A DNA stretch of 11,161 nt, taken from Myxococcales bacterium (GTDB taxonomy: Bacteria; Myxococcota; Polyangia; HGW-17; SLPX01). How positions within the stretch are numbered: the first letter of the stretch is position 1; every line of letters starts with the position of its first letter. The notes beneath the pieces are model-generated. The model saw only the letters and a list, made by a program, of their open reading frames with translations. It had not been told where the DNA came from and did not search any database. The stretch is from positions 1 to 11,161 of the forward strand of contig SLPX01000070.1 in assembly GCA_007131745.1 (NCBI GenBank). Direction: 5' to 3'. Shown piece after piece: positions 1-6,206 of the stretch. The position numbers and the translations under genes are program-made.

Positions 1-368
1 CAACCGGCGCGGTCACTCCAAATGAAGATAACCCTCAATTAATCGATTGGACTGATGAAGGAGACTATCCACCGCAACCTCAAAACCTGAAAGCCATCTG
101 GGTCGCCCTGGAAAACAACCAGGGATGGGCGGACGGCGACCCAAGCCAGATATGTGGAGCCGCGGGAACGACAATGGGGCCATACGCCGGAGGAATCACA
201 AACGCAGGCAGTATTCACATGTATGACGCGGGACATTGCGGCGATTTCTACCAAATGATGCCTCTTGGGGATTTCCCTCCGTTCGGTGCATCGGGGGCTC
301 CCGGTGGTGCAAACATAACCGCGGCCTTTTACGTTTCACCCAAACTTTACGTGATCGTCATGCCGTGA
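1..368 (+). CDS. C-terminal fragment of an unrecognised, probably exported protein
   Basis: The frame beginning at base 3 stays open from the left edge to the TGA at 366-368, giving the last 121 residues of a protein whose start lies outside the window. I do not recognise the family. The fragment is rich in Gly, Pro, Asn and aromatic residues (for example GPYAGGITNAG and GDFPPFGASGAPGG). It has only two cysteines, in SQICGAAG and AGHCGDFY, which could pair as a disulfide, and it lacks obvious helices or membrane segments. It ends in a short hydrophobic strand (KLYVIVMP). This composition fits an extracytoplasmic beta-rich domain, but that is inference. The gene ends 10 bases before the WD40 gene, so the two are probably co-transcribed. 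An internal ATG at 174 would give a 64-residue product, but the continuous upstream frame argues against starting there. Confidence 0.6.
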   Translation, partial: TGAVTPNEDNPQLIDWTDEGDYPPQPQNLKAIWVALENNQGWADGDPSQICGAAGTTMGPYAGGITNAGSIHMYDAGHCGDFYQMMPLGDFPPFGASGAPGGANITAAFYVSPKLYVIVMP

Positions 369-378
369 ATGATCTTCC

Positions 379-3213
379 ATGAAATACCTTTCACTGCAGA
401 ATTGCATAATATTCCAGGCGATCGTCGTTTTGTTCTGGAACGGGTCGTGCAAAACCGGGGTCAACCATCAATCCCGACCGAGCGCGGTTATGCATCAACC
501 GGGATCTCCATGCGTGACCGCGGAGATTTATGAAAAACAAGCAGATACCCTGCAAGAAAAAGGTTTCTGGGCGAAATCGGTGGATCTTCTTGCCAGGGCG
601 GAGCTTTTGTGCCCGAGACATGGGCGGGTTGAAAAACTGGCAGGTCTCCTGGATGATTGGGGGGATGTATCGGGCAAACAGGGAAATCTGTATCACGAGA
701 TAATCGCGAGGAAAGCCGCTGCCGCTCTCGCCCGGACAAGAGACAGAGAGCTTGCTCTCCTGGACGCGACCCTCGAAGCCGGATTGTGGGAAAACGCTGA
801 GTCGATTCTAAAAGAAATGATGGACCGGAAGGACGATGATGAACGAAACCATTCACCAGAGATCAGCAGCAGAATCGAAAAGCTTCAGACGATAAAAACT
901 CTTCAGAATGTTTCGGTGAAAAAATCCGGTTCAACTCGAGCCCAGATTTATTTAAACGAGGGATTGAATCTACTCTCAAACCATAAAGCCCAAGAAGCGT
1001 TGAAATTTTTTCACAAAAGTCTTGCAAAGAGATACTCGACAGAAGCTTTACACAAAATCGGTCGAACTCACCGGATGACGAAGAACCACGTAAAGGCGCG
1101 CCGATTCTTTTCAAGGGCTTTCTTTCTGGCTGCGCAAACGGCGACACCGGTGATAGAAACGGTTTTGGGACATGACGGCGCGGTCACGGCCGTTTCAACA
1201 ACCAGGGATGGACGTTACATTGCATCGGGAGGCGCTGACGGGAACGTTCGAATATGGGATACATACACCGGAACAATGACAGCGAAATTGACCGGTCATC
1301 AAGGAGGTGTCCAGCACGTTTCTTTTTCGCCGCCGGGAAATGTCCTTGCAACATCCGACCGTCATGGAGGGGTCAAGATCCACCGGGTTCCCGGAGGAGG
1401 TCTTCTAGCCGAATTGCAATCCAAAGGGGCAACCGTTTCCAGCCTGGCTTTCGGCCCGCTCGGCGATCGGCTGGCAGGTTCAACGTCCGATGGACGCATA
1501 ATATTGTGGGACCTGTGGACAAACAAAAAGATGGGTGAATTAAGCGAGCGGTGGCCTCCCGATGGTGCATTATCGGTGGTTTTTCATCCTGAAGGCAAGC
1601 TGGTGGCTGCAGGCACAACCGAGTCGGTGACTCTTTGGAACATAGAAGAAAAATCCATCCAAAAACGTTATGGAGAGTATTTTCCGACTAGAATTCACGC
1701 GCTTGCATTCAGCCCGGACGGCCGGAAACTGCTTTCAGGAGGTTCGGACAATTCGGCGCGCATGTGGAAAATCTCGACCGGAGAGCAGGTCAGAGTTTTC
1801 GGACCACACACAGGCCCGGTGACATCCGTTGCCTTCGGATTCAACGGTAAGCTCGCGGTCACATCCGCTCCGAATGACAACATCAAAATATGGAACGCTT
1901 CTACAGGGGGGCTGCTTCTCTCTCTGGGCGACCCGAAACAAACTCCTGGAAACGTATCCATTACAAGCGACGGGAGGACGCTCGCCTCAGCGCGCAAAGA
2001 CGGCACCGTTGATCTGCTGGCAATCCCATCCGCACATATAAGGCGCACATTGGGACATGCGAGAAATCCGGTCCGGACCACCGCTCTGGGGCCGAGAGGA
2101 AAATTTCTTGCTATTGGCTGCGGCCGGACAGGCGTCATCCTTTGGAACCTTGAAAACGGCAAACCTGCGTTCCAAACCGTTGACCGTGTCAAACCCGGGG
2201 AATGTCCCCAGTCGGCCGATATATCCCTTGCGTTTTCCGCTGATGAAAAAACGCTCTACAGCCTGGATGCATCCGGCGGCCTCATCGCACAAGATACAAG
2301 AACAGGAGAAGTCGTCCGTCGACTACCCGATGACCCGGCCAGAAGCAGGCGGTTGGCTATGTCGCCCGACGGCAGACTTTTGGCTACCGGAAGCCTGGCC
2401 GCGATACAACTTTGGAATCCTGAAAAGGGCGAACTCCTGGCCTCCCTACCCACGGGCGCGGATGATTTTTTTATAATGCAGGCGGTATCGTTTTCTCCCG
2501 ACTCCCGGACTCTTGCCTCCGCTGTGTCCGGAACACGGCACGCTTCAATAATGGTCTGGGACATCGAAACAGGGAAACAAACGCTCGACCTGGCCGACCA
2601 CAAGGACTCTGTCACGTCCCTGATATTCAGTCCGGACGGAAACAAGCTGGCTTCCGCATCTTATGACCGAACCATCCGAATCTGGGACATGAAAGGTTCA
2701 GCGGCTCCCCAAATCCTGGACAATGCCCAATCAGGCTACTCCTGCTTGAGCATCGTATACGGACATGACGGCAAGAGATTGTATTGCGGCCTGGAAAACG
2801 GCTCTATACAGGAATGGGACACGACCAGAAGCATTCTCCTGGAAACCCGCCACGAGCACAGGGGCGGCGTAAACTCTCTTTCGATTACAAAAGACGGGCG
2901 TCTGCTCATATCCGGAAGCAGGGACGGCACGGTCCGGATCCGCGATCTGAACCGCAAAACACCTCTTGCATCAGTCATATACATCCGCCCGGGCAAATGG
3001 CTCATCTACACCGACGACGGTTATGTCGACGGCTCTGAAGAATCCAGGAATATTTTGCAATGGAGATCCGGCGATCGCGTTTTTTCGCATGATCTTGCAT
3101 GGGACTTCATGCATACCGAAGGATTGTTGTCGCTCATTTTTTCAGGCGACGACCACTTCCGCCTGACAAACCTCAAGCATTTGCTCGAATCAAGCGCATC
3201 AGCGCCGGACTGA
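379..3213 (+). CDS. TPR/WD40-repeat protein with 14 blades and a caspase-associated C-terminal tail
   Basis: This is a 944-residue scaffold protein. Residues 1-24 form an export-type N-terminus with a hydrophobic core (about 9-20) ending in NGSC, so Cys24 could be a lipidated cysteine. The lipobox is atypical and there is no clear Shine-Dalgarno, so both start and anchoring are tentative. Residues about 45-180 are helical, and 186-253 hold TPR-like helix pairs (LNEGLNLL..., AQEALKFFHKSL). From about 264 to 868 I count 14 WD40 blades, usually ending in IWD, LWN or similar. Examples are GGADGNVRIWD and SASYDRTIRIWD; several blades, such as 7 and 9, have lost the WD pair. Fourteen blades suggest two seven-bladed propellers in tandem. 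Residues 870-905 (PGKWLIYTDDGYVDGS..., then LQWRSGDRVF) match a tail known from bacterial WD40 proteins carrying peptidase C14 domains. No caspase His/Cys motifs follow; the protein ends about 40 residues later. The role is probably protein-protein assembly, with no enzymatic motif seen. It lies 10 bases after the preceding gene, suggesting an operon. Confidence 0.9.
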   Translation: MKYLSLQNCIIFQAIVVLFWNGSCKTGVNHQSRPSAVMHQPGSPCVTAEIYEKQADTLQEKGFWAKSVDLLARAELLCPRHGRVEKLAGLLDDWGDVSGKQGNLYHEIIARKAAAALARTRDRELALLDATLEAGLWENAESILKEMMDRKDDDERNHSPEISSRIEKLQTIKTLQNVSVKKSGSTRAQIYLNEGLNLLSNHKAQEALKFFHKSLAKRYSTEALHKIGRTHRMTKNHVKARRFFSRAFFLAAQTATPVIETVLGHDGAVTAVSTTRDGRYIASGGADGNVRIWDTYTGTMTAKLTGHQGGVQHVSFSPPGNVLATSDRHGGVKIHRVPGGGLLAELQSKGATVSSLAFGPLGDRLAGSTSDGRIILWDLWTNKKMGELSERWPPDGALSVVFHPEGKLVAAGTTESVTLWNIEEKSIQKRYGEYFPTRIHALAFSPDGRKLLSGGSDNSARMWKISTGEQVRVFGPHTGPVTSVAFGFNGKLAVTSAPNDNIKIWNASTGGLLLSLGDPKQTPGNVSITSDGRTLASARKDGTVDLLAIPSAHIRRTLGHARNPVRTTALGPRGKFLAIGCGRTGVILWNLENGKPAFQTVDRVKPGECPQSADISLAFSADEKTLYSLDASGGLIAQDTRTGEVVRRLPDDPARSRRLAMSPDGRLLATGSLAAIQLWNPEKGELLASLPTGADDFFIMQAVSFSPDSRTLASAVSGTRHASIMVWDIETGKQTLDLADHKDSVTSLIFSPDGNKLASASYDRTIRIWDMKGSAAPQILDNAQSGYSCLSIVYGHDGKRLYCGLENGSIQEWDTTRSILLETRHEHRGGVNSLSITKDGRLLISGSRDGTVRIRDLNRKTPLASVIYIRPGKWLIYTDDGYVDGSEESRNILQWRSGDRVFSHDLAWDFMHTEGLLSLIFSGDDHFRLTNLKHLLESSASAPD

Positions 3214-3306
3214 AAAACGGAACGTCTAAGCAGGATCTCATTGAGTTCCGGACAAACATGTTCACAGGGCCTTAGTTATCCCCTGCGTCGTTCCGGCTCC
3301 AGTCCG

Positions 3307-4776
3307 TCAGCCTTTTCCGCTCTCGGCCAGTAATTCAAGGTGCCTCTCAGGACGTTTCAGGTCCACCAGCCGCTCAACTTCCGCGCCCACCCCAAGCAAG
3401 GTCGGTTCGCTCCACGTCTTTCCAGTCAATTGCACACCCACCGGCATTCCTGATCCATCATAGCCGGCCGGCACGGTCAGGGCAGGAAGCCCGGTAATAT
3501 TCGCAGCGAAAGAGAACGCTGTCATTGCTTCGAGCACTTCCTGGTCGCTCTCACCATCGCTCAAAGCATCGGGACGAATGGGAACAGCGGCTCGAGACGT
3601 CATGGGAGAAACCAACACGTCTATATCCGCCAGGGCCGAATTGAAAGCACGCGATATTCTTGTTCTGAGCCTTTGCGCCCTCACATAATCCACAGCAGGT
3701 ACCGAGGATGCGGTTGCCAGAAACACCCTTGTATCCGCGCCGAAATCCGTCTTGTGATCCCGTCGGAGTTCATAAAGAGCCGCGGCCATTTCCACGCCGA
3801 TTGTAACGTATTGCACGGGGCGTACCAGGTCCAGGTGTGGTATGTCCACATCCACCACCACCGCCCCACCCTCTTCCAGCTTCCGCACGACACCCATGCA
3901 AACCCTCTTTACTTCCTCGTCGGCCCCATCGAAGAAATCCTTGCATATACCCAACCGGAGCTTGCTCAAGGAAACCCCCAACGGATAATCCATCTTCAAT
4001 TTAGGCTGAAACCTGGTTGTGTGATCCTTTTCATCCACTCCTCCAATGAATTCAAGAGCCAACGCTGCATCCTCCACGGACGCGGCCAGAGGCCCCACGT
4101 GCCCCACACTCCAGCACAAAGGGTAAAGTCCGTATTCCGAGACCCGCCCGTATGTCGGCTTCAGCCCCACCACTCCGCACAAGGCGGCAGGTATCCTCAC
4201 CGAACCTCCCCCGTCCGCGCCCAGCGCAATCGGGCAAAACCCGGCTGCCACGGCCGCGGCCGAGCCGCTGGAAGACCCTCCCGTTATTCTCTTCTTGTCA
4301 TACGGGTTCCTTGCCGGCCCGTGATGCGGGTTTATCCCCGTTACCCCTATACCGACTTCATGCATGTTCGTTTTACCCAGCAACACCGCGCCCGCACTGC
4401 GAAGCTTTGCCACCGGGGTAGCATCATACGTCACCGGACTCCCACCCAGGAAACTCGTCCCGACCGTGATCGGATAGCCTCGCTGATAAAACTCGTCCTT
4501 CACAGCCACCGGAATGCCGTCCAACCGCCCCAAAGTAGCCTTCTTTTCATACCTTTTCTTCGACTCCCGCGCTGCTTCCAAAACATCATCGGCTCGCTGC
4601 GCTATAAACGCCCTCATCGGATACTCTTCCGAATCCCAAGCCGTCACCCCGTTCAACACCGTTTCAGCCACCCTGACCGGATCGGTTTCCCCGCTTTCGT
4701 ATGCACTTCGCAAACGTGAAGCCGAAACAAACTTGAAGCTTCCGCCCCCTTTTTCGTTCCTGGTGGATTTATTCAT
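3307..4776 (-). CDS. Amidase-signature family hydrolase
   Basis: This 489-residue protein has the usual length for the amidase signature family, which hydrolyses a carboxamide to an acid and ammonia or amine. The catalytic triad is complete: Lys93 in GIPVAVKDEF, cis-Ser168 in GGSSSGSAAA, and nucleophile Ser192 in GADGGGSVRIPA. The spacings (75 and 24 residues) equal those of Lys142/Ser217/Ser241 in mammalian FAAH, as I recall them. The stretch after Ser192 (LCGVVGLKPTYGRVS) is the conserved core. The GADGGGSVR form resembles FAAH-like and general amidases more than GatA, which normally has DTGGSIR, and no gatB or gatC is visible. The substrate cannot be assigned. The start ATG at 4776-4774 gives an N-terminus of normal length, is preceded by GGAAAGG, and overlaps the upstream stop by 8 bases (ATGAATAA), implying translational coupling. 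The frame stays open further upstream only because it runs through the neighbour's repeat. There is no signal peptide, so it is probably cytoplasmic. Confidence 0.92.
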   Translation of the reverse strand: MNKSTRNEKGGGSFKFVSASRLRSAYESGETDPVRVAETVLNGVTAWDSEEYPMRAFIAQRADDVLEAARESKKRYEKKATLGRLDGIPVAVKDEFYQRGYPITVGTSFLGGSPVTYDATPVAKLRSAGAVLLGKTNMHEVGIGVTGINPHHGPARNPYDKKRITGGSSSGSAAAVAAGFCPIALGADGGGSVRIPAALCGVVGLKPTYGRVSEYGLYPLCWSVGHVGPLAASVEDAALALEFIGGVDEKDHTTRFQPKLKMDYPLGVSLSKLRLGICKDFFDGADEEVKRVCMGVVRKLEEGGAVVVDVDIPHLDLVRPVQYVTIGVEMAAALYELRRDHKTDFGADTRVFLATASSVPAVDYVRAQRLRTRISRAFNSALADIDVLVSPMTSRAAVPIRPDALSDGESDQEVLEAMTAFSFAANITGLPALTVPAGYDGSGMPVGVQLTGKTWSEPTLLGVGAEVERLVDLKRPERHLELLAESGKG

Positions 4777-5128
4777 TCCGGCCCGCCTTTCCGTCGGTTG
4801 AAGCGCTCTTCTTTGCGCCTTTCTTCGTGCTCTTCTTCGCACTCTTTTTGGTGCTCTTCTTTTTACTCTTCTTTGTACTCTGCTTCGTACTCTTTTTAGT
4901 GCGTTTCCCGCTTTCCCCGACTCCTGATTCAGCCATAGAAACAGACTCGACCCGCACGGGAAGCGCAAACGGATGCTCATCGCCCTGAATCGTCGTTTCC
5001 CTTACTCGATTCACCCCGAGTTGCCGCATCACCTGGCTGCGGACAAGCTCCCCCGAAACCCCGGATTCAACCAGTTTTGCGACCATACGGAGCTTCGCTC
5101 CGGCAAGCCTCAACTTCATTTTCGACAT
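4769..5128 (-). CDS. Small basic protein with a lysine-rich repeat tail, coupled to the amidase
   Basis: This protein of about 119 residues belongs to no family I recognise. The N-terminal half (MSKMKLRLAGAKLRMVAKLV, then SGVSGELVRSQVMRQLGV) looks helical and basic. The following ETTIQGDEHPFALPVRVESV looks beta-like. The C-terminal third consists of eight four-residue units of TKKS type, then a short linker. Such tails resemble those of histone-H1-like and other nucleic-acid-binding bacterial proteins and may bind DNA, RNA or acidic polymers; that is inference. The start was chosen because AGGAG at 5136-5140 lies 7 bases before the ATG at 5128. An ATG one codon earlier (5131) and a TTG at 5134 are also in frame but closer to the Shine-Dalgarno. 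The stop TAA overlaps the amidase start, so the two proteins are probably made together. Reality as a gene is supported by the good ribosome site, the coupling and the ordered repeat. The alternative frame through the same DNA gives an arginine-rich sequence with no domain. Confidence 0.75.
   Translation of the reverse strand: MSKMKLRLAGAKLRMVAKLVESGVSGELVRSQVMRQLGVNRVRETTIQGDEHPFALPVRVESVSMAESGVGESGKRTKKSTKQSTKKSKKKSTKKSAKKSTKKGAKKSASTDGKAGRNE
4805..4900 (-). repeat. Eight tandem 12-bp units encoding the TKKS-type tail
   Basis: Eight consecutive 12-base units encode TKKS, TKQS, TKKS, KKKS, TKKS, AKKS, TKKG and AKKS. The units differ at several synonymous third positions (AAA/AAG, AGT/AGC), so the array is old enough to have drifted while the amino-acid pattern was kept. 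A slipped-strand origin is likely. Copy number may vary between strains. Confidence 0.85.
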
Positions 5129-5135
5129 CATCAAT

Positions 5136-5140
5136 CTCCT
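5136..5140 (-). promoter_or_regulatory. Shine-Dalgarno AGGAG deciding the start of the lysine-rich protein
   Basis: On the minus strand AGGAG is followed by ATTG and two successive ATG codons. The spacer is 4 bases to the first ATG (5131) and 7 bases to the second (5128). Usual spacing favours the second. Confidence 0.6.
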
Positions 5141-5164
5141 GAATGGGTTTTACAGTCTTTTTTC

Positions 5165-5193
5165 TTAATGCCGTTTCCGTTGCTGCCGGTCAA
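5165..5193 (-). promoter_or_regulatory. Candidate sigma-70-type promoter for the lysine-rich protein/amidase pair
   Basis: On the minus strand TTGACC (5193-5188) is followed by exactly 17 bases and then CATTAA (5170-5165). The -35 box is five of six matches to consensus, but the -10 box is weak (three of six). It lies 36 bases upstream of the chosen start, a reasonable leader length. Confidence 0.3.
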
Positions 5194-5243
5194 GCACTAT
5201 GTAGGTTCCAATGCACCCTTTCCTCCCCCTCCATTATCTTGAG

Positions 5244-5272
5244 TTGTTATTTCTCCCTCATTTTTCTATCCT
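5244..5272 (+). promoter_or_regulatory. Candidate promoter for the potassium channel gene
   Basis: TTGTTA (5244-5249), a 17-base spacer and TATCCT (5267-5272) each match consensus at four of six positions. The ATG follows 24 bases after the -10 box, so the leader would be short, about 15-20 bases. That would fit the absence of a clear Shine-Dalgarno before the channel gene. The match is weak and unsupported by other evidence. Confidence 0.25.
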
Positions 5273-5296
5273 CGTCCCCTGAAACGGATTTCGCTC

Positions 5297-6100
5297 ATGA
5301 TGCTGAAAAAAACAAAAGACGAAATAACCATCTGGTTTTCCTACCCGCCCGTGGGCCGGGGCCGAGTTGTCGAGGGAATCATCTTCACATTGATACTCGT
5401 TGTGAGTTCGATCCCCGTAGTGCGCGCGTATACCGACGACCCATCAGCGGTCAGCCTGCTTCGCTACCTGGAAGTAGCGATAACTTCGATCTTCCTGGTG
5501 GAATACATTCTCAGGCTGTGGGTTGCTGAAAGAAAAATCCGCCATTTGACCGAACCATATTCCATCATCGATCTCATCGCTGTCATCCCCTTGTTCATAC
5601 CCGGCACATACCTCCAACTCCTGCGCGTATTCCGCTTGCTCAGAATACTACGACTCGTACGTTTCCTGCGGGGACCACATTTTTTCTTCGGACAAACAAC
5701 TCTGAAAAACGTGATCATAGCCAGGATCATATTCACCATAGCGGCCATCATTTTCGTATCCGCCGGGCTTGTCTACTATGCAGAACAGGCGTATCCCGAG
5801 ACTTCCTTCAAGACCTACGCTGACGCTGTTTATTTCAGCATCGTTACCATGGCCACAGTAGGTTACGGAGATATCACACCCCAAACCGAGTACGGAAGAT
5901 GGGTGACAGTGCTCATCATATTCGGCGGAATCACCCTCCTTCCTTGGCAAATAAAAGACCTGATCGAACAAATCATCCTAGGCAAGAAAAAACGTGAACT
6001 CCACTGCCCTTCGTGTGATCTGAGTCCCCATGAACCCGACGCTCTTCATTGCCGAAAATGCGGCGCATCCCTGCCGTCGGATTCAACCGAACAGACCTAA
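5297..6100 (+). CDS. Voltage-gated potassium channel (six-helix type) with C-terminal zinc ribbon
   Basis: This 267-residue membrane protein forms, presumably as a tetramer, a K+-selective pore in the inner membrane. The helices can be read in order: S1 about 26-43, S2 about 54-77, S3 about 87-102, S4 about 103-126, S5 about 138-161, pore helix with filter TVGYGD at 187-192, S6 about 200-225. S4 carries arginines at 110, 113, 116, 119, 122 and 125, the three-residue spacing of a voltage sensor, so gating by voltage is likely. After S6 comes a basic stretch (GKKKREL) and then two CxxC pairs (Cys237/240 and Cys252/255, as HCPSC and HCRKC), a zinc-ribbon-like module in the cytoplasm where KvAP-type channels usually have little. 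There is no RCK/TrkA-N domain. The start is the first of two adjacent ATGs; no strong Shine-Dalgarno precedes either. It stands divergent from the amidase pair and 106 bases before the LRR gene. Family assignment is secure; the role of the ribbon is unknown. Confidence 0.94.
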   Translation: MMLKKTKDEITIWFSYPPVGRGRVVEGIIFTLILVVSSIPVVRAYTDDPSAVSLLRYLEVAITSIFLVEYILRLWVAERKIRHLTEPYSIIDLIAVIPLFIPGTYLQLLRVFRLLRILRLVRFLRGPHFFFGQTTLKNVIIARIIFTIAAIIFVSAGLVYYAEQAYPETSFKTYADAVYFSIVTMATVGYGDITPQTEYGRWVTVLIIFGGITLLPWQIKDLIEQIILGKKKRELHCPSCDLSPHEPDALHCRKCGASLPSDSTEQT

Positions 6101-6206
6101 GCGGTTAACCGGTTTCTGTTGACAGGTTGCCTTGTTTTTATAAAGCATTCGTAAAAGAACTTCACTTACAGCATTTTCCGCCTAAGGGTAAAAAAGGACT
6201 CTTAAC

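Noticed and set aside
3214..3306. Shared terminator between the convergent WD40 and amidase genes
   Set aside because: GGAACG and CGTTCC occur but are about 70 bases apart with no compact hairpin or T-tract next to them.
3673..4719. Open frame of 348 codons on the plus strand, opposite the amidase
   Set aside because: It is the antisense shadow of a well-supported enzyme. The translation is rich in Arg, Pro and His, with no domain or good ribosome site.
3307..4776. Naming the amidase GatA
   Set aside because: The motif is GADGGGSVR instead of the usual DTGGSIR, and no gatB or gatC is visible. The family call is kept general.
6119..6144. TTGACA and TATAAA before the LRR gene as a promoter
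   Set aside because: The boxes are near-perfect, but the spacer is only 14 bases, too short for sigma-70. It may still be a degenerate or special promoter.
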